Below are positions 12,498 to 23,952 of a stretch of 64,000 bases of DNA, in pieces; within the stretch, counting starts at the first letter, position 1; each line of letters opens with the position of its first letter. A program made the translations under genes and the position numbers. Location: assembly GCF_000208745.1 (NCBI RefSeq), contig NC_030858.1, positions 30,706,225-30,770,224 on the forward strand, read 5' to 3'. The notes under the pieces were generated by a model that worked only from the letters and a program-made list of their open reading frames with translations, made no database searches and was not told the origin of the DNA. This DNA is from Theobroma cacao. Lineage: Eukaryota; Streptophyta; Magnoliopsida; Malvales; Malvaceae.

Positions 12498-15400
12498 CTA
12501 GTAACATTGTCCCAAAACATTGATAAGGTCTTCTTCTCTACCAATACCTGATTTCGCTAAGGTATCCACTTGTTGGTTTGCCTCCCGAAGAGTGTGTTTG
12601 ACTTCCCATTCTTTAACTCGTTTCTTTAGCATTTCGATATGACGTACCCATTTTCTGAGTCTCCACGGGGCTATCTCTAGTGAATTGGACCACTTCACAG
12701 CATTAGTGGAGTCACTTTCCACTATAAGTTTGTGGGAGCTTCCCCATCTTGAAGCTAAGAACATTAAAAAAGCTTCCCTTATCGCTAGCATCTCTGCTAA
12801 GTTTGAGTCCCAATGCCTATGGACTTTGAAAATGACATCATTGTCTCCCCATTGGTATTTCGAAGTAATCCCCTAATACTTGCCTCTCCAGGACAACCCC
12901 TTGCAACGCCATCAACATTGAATTTCAGCACCCCTTTATTTGGTTTTTCCCATTGAATTGTTGTTCTGTTCTTTTTTATACTTTTTATGCAAGCTCCTGC
13001 TTTCGGGGCTCTAAACGTATCGATCATCCTGTTATATTCTCTCAGCCATCTTGCCTTGGCCCATGTAGCCACACGAAGTTTAATTAAATCATAAAGCTGT
13101 TCGGAGCCCCACATTTTACAATTAAAAACAATTTCATTCTTAAAAAGCCATATTGACCACACAATTGCATAAAAAGCCATTTTCCACACTTGAATCTCAC
13201 CTTCCATGATAACTGTCCCATTCCAAATTCTGAAAAGAGTAATCATGTCGCTTGGCATAACCCAATAGATATCCCATTCCTTACACCGTCGAGACCAAAG
13301 TTACCAAGATTCGAAATAGCTTGTAAAAAGATAGCTTATTGTTTCCTGTTTCTCATTGTAAAACGGACAAAATGCAGCATTGTTATTCAACAACCCACGT
13401 TTAGCCAATTCGTCCTTGACGGCAACCTTACCTTGCAACATTTGCCAGACAGATATTTCAACTTTGAAAGGGGCTAAGTTTGCCCACACACCCTTCCACA
13501 TGCTGTGATTATTACTCACATTAGTCAAATGCTGTTTATAGAAGTTTTTGACAGAAAACTCACCAAATGAAGTGCCTTTCCACACTAAAGTGTCTAGTAG
13601 TTCCTCATTTAGTTTATAATCCTTTATAGTTTCTATAAGCAATCTCAGTTGTTCCTCCTCCCACCCAAACAATCTCCTTCGCAGCAATATCTCCCATCTC
13701 CAGTCATTATTGTGCCTACAACCGTACTCATTAATTTTTCCTGTTTTGTTGGAAGATAAGGTGAACACCCTCGGAAACTCATCTTTTAAAATAATTCATT
13801 CAACCCATTCCTCTGACCAAAAATGTATACTGCTGCCATTACCCACCATCCTTCCCAAATTGTTAGAAACCTGCATATAAAAGGGGTTAGTAAGGGATAA
13901 GGGGGATGTGATATTTTTTCATGTGTTTGACACTTTCCTATTCCTCTCAATTGACGGCAGAAGGCTATTAGGATCATCACCATTTTTCTCAACAATTACT
14001 TCCCTCCACAAGCTCGTTTTCTCTTTCCCATATCTCCAAATCCATTTTGTTAGGAGTGCTCTGTTTTTCAATTGAAGATCAATGATCTCCAAACTTCCAT
14101 TCTCTTTATAATTGCACGCTTTTCCCCATCCAACATAATGTAACTTCCTCTTGTCTTCCATCCCACTCCATAAAAACCTTCTTTGAATCTTTTCAAGCTC
14201 ATTTTTTACCCCAATAGGGATTTGAAAAAATGACATATCAAAAATTGGAAGGCTTGCCATCACCAATTTCAATAGAGTAACCCTTTCACCTATTGAAAGA
14301 ATTTTGGACTTTCATCCCGCTAATCGATCCTCAAATTTTTTAATGACTGGTCTCCAAGTTTCAATGGATCAATTACTTGCCCCCAATGGCAATCCTAAGT
14401 AGACATTAGGTAGACTGCCCACTTTACAAGAGATACAATCAGCCCATCTTTTCACACTTCCCTCATCCACCATTATGCCAATGAGACTACTTTTCATGAA
14501 GTTGATTTTCAACCCCGATGTGAGTTGGAAACATTTGAACAGCCTTTTGATATTAATCAAATCACCAAGCCTCGGTTTGTAAAAAATCATAGTGTCGTTC
14601 GCAAATTACAGGGGCGAAACCGATAGACCATTGTTCCCAACTTTGATTCCTTCAAACAAGTGTTCCTCTTCTACTTTATACATTAATCTGCTAAGGGCTT
14701 CAACAACCATATTAAAGAGAAAGGGAAAAAGTGGGTAGCCTTGCCTAAGCCCCTTCTCATTAGAAATGGATCAGTAGGGACTTCATTGACTAAAACTAAA
14801 ACACTTGCTGCAAATATGCACTCCTCCATCCATCCCCTCCACTATTTTCCAAACCTCATCTTAGACATCACCAAGTCAAAAAACTCCTAATCCACACTGT
14901 CATATGCCTTTTCGAAGTCCACTTTTATCAAGAGACCACCGTTCTCGTCTTTTTTCAACAAATCAATTATTTCGTTGGCAATGAGTGCGCAATTTAAAAT
15001 TTGCCTCCTCTTGGTGAAGGCAAATTGATTGATTCTTATGACTTCTCCAACCACCTCTCTTAATTGATTTGCTAGTAGTTTGGCCACAATTTTGTATATG
15101 CTTCCCACTAGGCTGATCGAACAGAACTGATTTAACTGGGTAGGATTAGGCGTCTTGGGTATGAGAGTAATGAATGAGTTATTGATGAGTTATTGATTCC
15201 CTCTCCCAACTTTCCTGTTCTAAAAAATGTCTCCATAAAAATCATTACGTCTTTTTTTATCACATCCCATTGGCTTTTAAAAAAATTGAGATTGTACCCA
15301 TCAGGCCCTAGGGCCTTGTTCCCATCATAGCTGCAGATGGTGTCCTATACTTCTTCTTCAGTGATTTCTCTTTCAAGCTAAATTTTGGATTGCTCACTCA

Positions 15401-16685
15401 GCTGTTGAAAACCGCAATGAATATCTTTTAATCTCATCACCCCTTGCTATTCATAGAATTTTTTAAAATGATTAGCCACTTCTTTCTTGATCTCTTCGGG
15501 ATAATCATAAATCCCCCCCTCAATATTAATTTTGCCTACAAAATTACATCTTTTCCTGACTAAAGCCATTGTGTGGAAAAAACGAGTGTTCCTATCACCT
15601 TCAACAACCCATCTAACCTGAGATTTTTGGTGCCATTCTCTTTCTTGCAACTTGTAAATATGCCAAAGTTCTGCTCTCCTCTCAATGACTTTCTTTCTAA
15701 TTTCTTCCTTGTTCACTGATTGTTGCCACTCCAGAAGTAGCTTTTAAAGCTCACCTTCCAATCTGTCAATTTTCTCTTGAGTGTTGCCTAAATGATCTTT
15801 TTGTTATTTTTTTTTAAACTGGTTTCAATCCTCTTAAATTCTGCCAAATCCATTTATTCCCTATTCTTCCTTTTTCAATCGATTCTCAATAAACTCTGAC
15901 TGCTTGATGAAAGCTATCTTCACTAACCTAATGATTAAAAAATTTAAAAAGCTTGGCCCCTCAATTATCATTTCTCATTACCAATAAAATTGGCACATGA
16001 TCAGATAAGAAAACTGGTAAACACTGTTGTATCATCCCACTGTTCCCCATAATAAGGCTTGCATCAATTAAAAATCTGTCTAAGCAACTAAAGGCAGTTT
16101 GCTCATGATAATTACACCAAGTGATTTGCCACCAACAAGAGGCAGATCCACCAAACCCAAATCATTGATGAAAAAATTGAAGCTTGCAGCTGATCTTTCA
16201 ATATTTCCTTTCCCAACCCTTTTCTCTTCTTTTTTGACTGTGTTAATGTCTCCCCCTAGACACCACACTTGTTCAAAATTACCCATTTCTATTTTCAACC
16301 TTTCCCATAGCACCCTTCTTTCACCCTCATCATTGAGAGCATAAATATTCTCAAAACCACATTTCAATTGAGATTTCCTTATTATACCCATCAATATAAT
16401 AAAGTTTTTTGATTCAACCAGGTTCTCAACTGCAAAAAACTCCTCCTGCCAGATGCTTACTAACCCCCCAACTAATCCCTCAGCTGTGACAGCATGCCCA
16501 CAGACTTTTTCTCTACTCCATAACCTTTCATATAAATTTTTATTAACCTTCTGCATTTTTGTTTCCTGAATAAATAAAATATTAAGTCTATAATTCCTAA
16601 CTAATTTTTTGATCGTTTTTTTCTTTTCTCCCCTGCCCAATCCTCTAATGTTCCAAGACAACACAATCATAAGGAAATAAATCAC
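12498..16685 (-). pseudogene. LINE ORF2 (endonuclease, reverse transcriptase, RNase H), broken
   Basis: The EEP endonuclease begins LSWNIRGLGRGEKKK and keeps FIQETKM and LGGDINTV; a family YAPN is YALN here. The RT keeps SIYKIVAKLLANQLR and KVDFEKAYDSV (first catalytic Asp). The FADD box reads FAND at about 14600-14611, directly after an in-frame TAA. The zf-RVT part has WKGVWANLAPFKVEISVWQML. RNase H keeps FNVDG, AEMLAIREA, ESDS and NQQVDTLAK, so its acidic residues are present, but a frameshift near 12797 splits it. Multiple other stops and shifts occur between 16080 and 15100. It is not translatable as one protein. Confidence 0.9.
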
Positions 16686-16718
16686 ATCTCATACCTGGCG
16701 CCTCACAAATCTCTACTT

Positions 16719-19168
16719 TCATGTTCCTCTGTTTTCCTTGCCTTGGTTCCACAAGGCCCTTACTACTGCATCACGATCCGTTAGGAATTCCAACCCAACT
16801 TTGTTACCTACTTCCCAAGATGCAATTGCCTCATTCCAATTGATACTGTTTCGAAAAGCAATATTTGACTCTGTCTCTAATGCCTGACCTTTTTCATCCT
16901 GACTTTTCTGCCCCCCTTCTAAAATCTTTCTAATGTTCCTCCTTATCCTACTTCTTCTATTCATTGTTGATTCCACTTCCACTGACTTTGCTTTTTCATT
17001 GTCTTTGCTTGGCCACAGTCTGACACTTCCTTCAGCTTCACGAAGTTTCTCCTTTCTTCTTCCTCTTGCTTCACTCAGTCCTTTGGTATAAGGACTCCTT
17101 TCAGAATTGTTTGTGTGGTCCTCATCCATCGTCATTCCCTGTCTCTCTACAGAATCAGTTCCACCTCTTCTCATCTTTTTTACTACCTTACATTTCCCTC
17201 TAATACTTTTTCCTTTTTTTTTTATCTTCTTCAACCTTTAATTATTTATTATTTTGATCAACTCTTTCAGATTCATGTGGTCTGCAAAACTTCTTGTTGC
17301 CTTATCTGAAACATTTTCTTCAATAATCGACTCGATTCCCCTCTCTATTTCCCCTATCATTGGCCTGATCTTTCTTCCTAATTCCGACTCAACCTCATTC
17401 TGACATTTTTCATTACCCTCATCCAAATTATCATACTTGATTTTCTTCCTCTTCTTTTCATTGCTCTTTACTTCTTTCTCTTTTATTTCCTCCACTAACC
17501 GGCCCTAGCTCGCTCAATCAATTGAGTTCTATTTTTCCTTTCATTTTTCATTTCAATTTTAGCCCATGATCTCATAGAGCCCAATTCTTGGCCCTTTTCC
17601 ACTTGATTGTGACTAAAACCTTTACACATCAGCCCATCAAACCTCATAATCTTATGAGCTCTTCCTATCTCTTCATTTTGGCCCATCTTCCTACTCTGTG
17701 GGTCTACCCTAGACTTACTCATCTTTTTTTTCTTCTCTAATTTCTCTTTTTTTATGACAGCCATCTTTTCCATCTCCATGCTTCCCTCATTTGTACTTGC
17801 CTCTATTCCTCGAGCCACTCCTCCATTTGAATTTCCCTCCCTTTTTTCATACACTAAAGTAGTTGATCTTTCTTATGTCTTTTCACAAAAGTTCTGCATG
17901 TCCTGTTAAAAAAAAAAGAAAAGAGTACCCATGACTTTAGATTTCTTTAGCATCCGTTCAGAACTAGTCTTTTTGCAGCTATTTTCTTTAACAAAGGCCT
18001 CTTTTGTCTTGTCCCAATTTCCCTCGAAAAACGAGTCATTGTCCCCTTCCTCCCACCATGACTGGTTTTCCAGTGAACTGAAATTTTCCTCTACCACTTC
18101 TTTCCCTTTTTTCATGGCTAAAATCTGCCTCTTGATCTCGACTTTCTCCACGTCGGCAATGAAAGCACTTAAAATAATGATTTTTCCATTAAACTGGATT
18201 TGAGGATAAGCTGGGATTTTATTTTTACTGCTTACTTCAACTTGAATAAGTGCATGATCCAATCTATCTTTCTCTGCAGTTGCATGGTCTATCCTGATAA
18301 ATTTTCCCCAACTATTGCCCAATGCTTTGAAAAGTTTCATGCTCCATAGGTGGATTGGAATTTCCTCCACTTTGACCCAGACCATATAGCTCCTTGTTTC
18401 TATGTCTGCATTGTAGGGAGAGATGGAATCAAACCACAATTCAAAAATTTCACTGTATGATTCGAGTAGAGTTTCCATTTCTTCTTTATCCCCAAATGTT
18501 ACTAACACATCAAGACCTCCAGCCGGCCTTACTCTCGCCGTGACTCCCTCCAAGAACATAGCACTCTGGATTGCCTGGCATGATAATGATTTCTGCAACT
18601 TGCCTATTGGACTCCTCCCTAACCATTAGAGTTCGTCCTCTGCAATTTTCACCTCAACACTAGTTTGCCCTTGGCTCGCAATATTCTTCTTGGAGTTTTG
18701 ATTATTTTCCACCGTTTTCGCCTCCTGATGTTCCCTTTCTCTGTTCCCTTTAGCTCCTGTAAGGACTTCCTTGTATGAACTTGCTCCATTCCTTTTTCCA
18801 CCTTCACATTGTTCATCATTAGGTCGTCCAGTATTGTTGACTAACCTTCCCCTTGGGTAGTCAGCTTGTTTCACTTTTAATCTTTTCCCATCCAAACTAA
18901 TCCCCGATCTGTATCGAATGGCTTTCAACATTTCTGTCTCATGCCCGAATCGAACAAAGGCATAATTACTGCCATGAGGTATGAAAACGTCGACTACCAC
19001 ACCGAACTCGTCGAAGCTTGCCTTCACTTCTCTCCATGATAGTCGATGACTAATGTTATCAACAAAAACAGTGAACAAGCTTCTTCTCCACCTCTCTAAG
19101 TTACCAAGATGATCCCTATAGCCTCTGTCGTCAACCCACCAAAAGCTTTCTCTTCTCGCTCCGCTCAT
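16719..19168 (-). pseudogene. LINE ORF1 (RRM and DUF4283-like nucleic-acid-binding protein), broken
   Basis: Starts MSGARRESFWW at 19168. Residues about 30-105 are an RRM: SLFTVFVDNISHRLSW (RNP2-like), then YAFVRFG (RNP1-like). After an in-frame TAA at 18628-18626 the same frame goes on with a DUF4283-like region (VRPAGGLDVLVTF..., then PIHLWSMKLFKALGNSWGKFI). Further stops occur near 17906, and a frameshift lies near 17500. The C-terminal part is very rich in Lys, Glu and Arg. No CCHC zinc knuckle was seen. In intact relatives this protein coats the element's RNA. Confidence 0.82.
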
Positions 19169-19276
19169 GACTTTTATTTTTTTTTTTTTAAGAATAAACT
19201 TAACCAGAATCTTTGCTTACTTACCAAAACGACTTGAACAACAACGATGGTAAGTTTTGACGAGGCTTTCATTTTG

Positions 19277-19291
19277 TGTGTGTTTTGACTT
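19277..19291. repeat. LINE target-site duplication, 5' copy
   Basis: TGTGTGTTTTGACTT, identical to 12086-12100, at the 5' end of the minus-strand LINE. Confidence 0.85.
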
Positions 19292-20112
19292 GAATGCCAG
19301 CTTCTTGCAGCAAAATCACTTGTTCCCTTTACTATAAGCCTTAACCTTGCATAGACATGCTTCTAATTAATTTGTCCCATTTTCTACCGTGCCCTGAGTC
19401 ATAATTTGCGGTTTGTGCAATTAAATATTGGAATTGATTTTCCGTGAGAACAATCAGGAAATTTACATTCATGAGGCATCGGTTTTAATATTACCTTGCT
19501 GGGGAAGATTACTAACCACCCTCAAAGCTTCCAGCTTCTTCCTTTTTGTATGACTATTTATACTATGATGTTCAAGGGGGCTGCATTCATTCTGTAACCA
19601 CTATTAATTATACACTAGTCAGCTCCCCGTCATATACTATCGGAATCAGTAAATTAAACAAAAGGAAAATAGTTTCATTCAGAAAATATGTAATTGGTTG
19701 TAGCTTACCCACCTCTTCTTCAAATTTCCTCAAGGCCAACAATCACTTCCCATTAAGGGGTTCATGGTCATGGAGCTTCCATGGCAGTAACATAATGATC
19801 AGAGTCAGAATCTAAAAACAACCTGCACAACTTTGCTGCGACACGAAAGGGTACTAATAAAAGATGTCTCTCACTAATATCTTAGAAATAAAAGGATGAG
19901 CACAATAGCGAGGAGCAATACACCAAGAAGTTAAATATAAACCAAAAAAGCCGCACTTGAAAACTAAGCAATCACCACTTAGAGACACCATACATGAAAA
20001 ACAGGATGAGGGGACATCAGCCAAACAAATACAAGTCCATAATTTCAGTAAATTTCAAGCACCAAATCTCCAAATCCCTTGTTATAAATCCTTCCTCACA
20101 ATACAGCACAAG
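19292..20112. other. Spacer downstream of Y14
   Basis: Region between the LINE and the Y14 stop codon; the right part is probably Y14 3' untranslated region. No gene is recognised. Confidence 0.45.
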
Positions 20113-22980
20113 TTAGTATCTTCTCCTAGGACTCCTGGAGCGATGAGTCCGTCCAGATCTGCAAAATTTGAAATTGAAAGATAAAGGATTTCGTTAGATC
20201 CAAGTACTGCACTTTTTTGCACATACATAAGGAGAGAACAGATAAGCCGCAATATATTTAACAGATGAATCAAAATTCAAAAGCATATTCATAGAGACAA
20301 ACCTCATAATTTTTCTTTTGAAGCCTCCAGTACTGGGTCCATTGCTAAAGGCCCAATCAACATTGATAGTCTGTGTAAGAAGTTCTGCTCCATCCATTGC
20401 AGATATAGCATTCTTTGCTTCTTCAAACTTTTCATATTCAATCAGCGCATATCCCTAAATGGAAGCACTCACATTAATTTTACTCAAACAAAAATATACA
20501 ATAATAAGAAACCATTGTAAACGAAACAAAAAGTTTGTTTTCTTATCTTCAATCACTGCTATAAAATAAAAGATGTTGAAATGTGTCAAACCAGCATTAA
20601 AAACATAAAATGGTTAAGCAACACTAAACTGCTTATATCTTTCGATATAACTGAATCCACATTCTCTAATACATATGCAAAACACACAAAAAAATGTTAA
20701 ACATGCAGACATAGGTAGCCAAAACATATCCAACACACACACACACGCGCACGCGCACACGCACACACACACACACACATGTGCGCGCAAGCACACACAT
20801 GCATAAATATAAAATGCGCATGTGAATAGTTCCATCACCAAAAAGAAAACTTAACAGTACACCATTTGCACAGAGCAATAGTCATAAAGAGAGTTACACC
20901 AATTTACTAAGTTGCCTACCTTGACAAATCCAGTGCGACGATCAAGATTTAAATGCAAATTCTTGATCTCACCAAATTCACCAAATGCATTGTGCAAATC
21001 ATCCTCTTGTGCTTCCTCATGTACACCAGTGACCAAAATGATCCATCCTTCAATAGCTGCATATTTATCAAAGAGAAATAACAGAAAATATTACTATTGA
21101 AGAAAAAAAAAAAAGTCTACAAACATAGAGGAAATTTTTTTTTTTCATTCTTGCACACAAATGCTTTTATCCACTGTACTCTACAAGTTGAGTTAAATTG
21201 ACATTATCTAGGAAAACAAGAGATGTCCCAAAATGGTCACAAACCTTGAAAATAGCCGGATAGACTAAGGTTAAGTTTCAACAATACAACATAAAATGTT
21301 TAATGCACTCAATTGGTGGTTGAAACATGGCCAAACAGGTAATAGCAGTCCTTAAAGAAGAGCATACGGCTTAAAACCTCATCAACAATGAAATTAGAAT
21401 CTTTTTCTTTTTCTTTGGTTGGGCTTATTGTCCTTGATAGAAGGGAATTTCCTATATCCCCTCCATGATGTCCCAACCATATTCTGAAAACAGGAAAACA
21501 TGATTAAACCCTGTTCCATACTTTTGATAATGGAACAAGATAAACCTCAACAATCGGCCAAGAATACAGATCCACTTAATGCTTCAACAGAATTTCCTCT
21601 GAAATCATAGAGGAAATTTCTATAAGATGTTAAATGATTTTGATTGAATTTTGTGTCCCGTGCACCACTTGGCTTTAAAACTAGTTTCTATATGAGCAGA
21701 AAAAGGCAACCACAGTCAGGAATTTCCTCTTATTCCTATAACAATTTCCTCTTACACTTTGGAATACTATTTGGCAAACTTCATTTCCTAAGTGTTATGT
21801 CTTTTCTTCTCAACTTTAAAACTGAATTACCTATTTTAAGTCCTACCCTAGATCAACATACATAGTTCCTCAATAAACGATTTTAACTTTGAGCCTCAAA
21901 ACTTATTACAAATGGACTATGTCCAAACACCAAGGCCTCTCTTCCATCCAACTTTAGAAATATTAACCATCCACAACTGACAGAAAAGTGCAGAAAGGTG
22001 CAGACCTTAAACCTAATGATACTACATCTTACAATTTGTGGGATGCATTTACACTGTGGACCAGGAAATTCATGAAGCATCTGCCCTTGGACTTGTTCTA
22101 GTCTCATAAAACACCTGAACATATTATACCTCTTCACCCAAGATCTCTACTGAGAAATGTAACTCTTAATCAAGGGTCTCTATAACGCATAATAGTCAGA
22201 AAATATCCATAATGACAAAGTTAAGGAAGTTGCTTTTAGGAATCCAACATTCAAAAGGTTAGGATGTTCGAACAGCCCGCAAAACAATTCATTGTGAAAT
22301 CTAATCCTGGAACAACCTATTATAGAATGAATCGAAGAGTAAAACATTTTATCATGAGAAATTTCTTATCCCTAATATTAGTCTTTTGAACTATTTAGTT
22401 ATGAATTAAGTTTAACTTGAAACTGTAAGCAAATAAAGAACATAAGAAATATTAACACTATATTCTGAGAGTAAAGATATTCAATATGACCCCAAAAAAT
22501 CAGAAACCTACTCAAGATTTAACGTTAAGCCAAAACTACCAAAATTCCCAACTAATTCCATCCATATTTATTCTAAAATTATTTAGTAAATTTCACATAG
22601 CAATAATAGGGACAGTTTTGACAAATAATAAAAATAAAAACCCTAGATAAAATAAAAGAAAACAGCGTAAATAAACGGAGAGAGAAAAAAATTAGGGTTT
22701 AGTGGAGGGACTAACATCTCTGGGGACCGGGGCCGCCGTCAGTGCCAAGAGACTCGAAGTCTCGGGAGGCGAGACGGGAGTGGCGGTCGGCGTCGTCCTC
22801 GCGGAAGCCACGGCCCTTGGTCTTCTTTGGGCCAGAAAGAGAGGTGGAAGCACCGCCAGTGATGGCGGACTTGAGCTTAGGCATGGGGGCCTGAGGGGAG
22901 GCGTCGCCTGCGGCGTCCTCGTCCATGAGGTCATCGTCCTCCGGCTCAAAATCCACGGCTTCCACGTCAGCACTCGCCAT
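20113..22980 (-). CDS. Y14: Y14 (RBM8A), exon-junction-complex RNA-binding protein
   Basis: Core subunit of the exon junction complex, partner of Mago nashi; it marks spliced mRNA in the nucleus and acts in mRNA export, localisation and nonsense-mediated decay. Exons: 22980-22716, 21056-20920, 20454-20303, 20158-20113, with clean GT-AG junctions and 199 residues. The N-terminus is acidic ([14 protein letters not shown]), followed by [10 protein letters not shown] and [14 protein letters not shown]. The RRM runs from about residue 89 to 170, with [17 protein letters not shown] (RNP2 region) and [15 protein letters not shown] (RNP1 region). The C-terminus is an Arg/Ser tail ending SRSPRRRY, as in plant Y14. 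The first ATG is preferred; an in-frame GTG lies one codon upstream. Exon 1 is clearly GC-rich against an AT-rich background. The gene looks intact. Confidence 0.95.
20733..20779. repeat. CA/CG microsatellite in Y14 intron 2
   Basis: About 47 bases of strictly alternating purine-pyrimidine, (CA)n broken by CG steps, between exons 2 and 3 of Y14. GTGCGCGC and further ACACAC follow up to about 20800. Confidence 0.9.
21057..22715 (-). other. Y14 intron 1
   Basis: 1,659-base intron with donor GTTAGT and acceptor ATATGCAG. AT-rich, only short spurious frames. No transposon end or RNA gene is recognised. Confidence 0.75.
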
Positions 22981-23952
22981 CACGTGATCTCAACGTGCCT
23001 ATCTTTCCCTTATTTACCTAAAGAAAACGAGAATTTCCTTTGACCTCTCTGATTCAAAAATTCGCAAGTGTGGCGTGGAGAGGTTTAAGCTGATTGAGGC
23101 TTTTATAGGAGATAGATAGATATCTGACCAGCTAACTTTTAACTGAATGTGTATTACTTTTTACTGTCTATTATTATGATTTTATTACTGAATTTGGATC
23201 TAAGCCTACAGCTGCACCATGAAAGTATATGGGCCTGCTCTTCCATTTTCTCTCAGAAGCCTTGGCTCTACACCCATCTACTACTGTTCATAGGAACTAT
23301 TGGGCCCAAACTTGGGAGTTTGCTCATGGTCGGGGTCAAGGGAGGCTTGGGCCCGGACTAACCGTCTGAGAGTTAAACCGAGGCCGCCCTTGCATTTGCA
23401 CTTTATTAATAATATAAAATTAATATTAGTGCTTTAATTGTGTTTCACAATTATATTTAATTAAAAATAAATACCGAAAATTCTAAGTAATTATTTTTCA
23501 GTTAGAATTATCGTTTTAGGAGAGCTTGATTGAGTCATTTGAGTTGGCCATGTTATTGTTTCTCTATTGATTATGAGATCTAGCTTGCTTTTGCATCTTT
23601 TTTATTATTTGAAGAAGGACCTATGCACATCTGCAGTTTTGCATCAAGTTGATTGATCTAAAGAATGCCACGTGGTTCCTGGTGATTGGCTATTGGAATT
23701 GGGAAAAGACAAAATGACTTTTTTATTCAGAAAACGGCATAAGATATGCAAGCTAAGTTATTGTTGAAAATTAATGCAGCCAACATTTATTGTGGATTTG
23801 CTTAATTTCTATATAAATCCCAATGCAAGACATGGGTCTATGAACTAAACTACCAGATGATCCAAAGCATAATTAATTAGGCTTATAGAAGTTCAGTAAT
23901 TAGTAAAATCTAACTTAACTACTAATTAAATTGTAGAGGTCAATTAATGATA
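22981..23952. other. Y14 promoter and annexin 3' flank
   Basis: Intergenic stretch between two genes on the same strand: the Y14 promoter on the left, the annexin 3' untranslated region on the right, AT-rich in the middle (about 23400-23560). No other gene is seen. Confidence 0.5.
23101..23107 (-). promoter_or_regulatory. Probable TATA box of Y14
   Basis: TATAAAA on the minus strand about 120 bases upstream of the Y14 start codon, in a plausible position for a leader of roughly 90 bases. Confidence 0.5.

Larger units (their letters stand above)
12101..19276 (-). mobile_element. L1-type LINE retrotransposon, near full length, inactive
   Basis: Non-LTR retrotransposon of about 7.2 kb on the minus strand. 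At its 3' end (12101-12111) a T run marks the poly(A) tail, and a 15-base direct repeat flanks both ends (12086-12100 and 19277-19291). The order is a leader of about 108 bases, then ORF1 with an RRM (from 19168), then ORF2 with an EEP endonuclease (from 16685), reverse transcriptase (about 15100-14000), zf-RVT region (about 13500-13300) and RNase H (about 12940-12510). Full length with a clean duplication shows one target-primed insertion event. Many stops and frameshifts, plus a changed RT active site, show that it is no longer mobile. Confidence 0.93.

Noticed and set aside
20614..20878. Cys/Val-rich frames in Y14 intron 2
   Set aside because: Product of the CA/CG microsatellite.
22702..23043. 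Plus-strand Gly/Val-rich frame over Y14 exon 1
   Set aside because: Antisense shadow of a GC-rich exon; the minus strand is clearly Y14.
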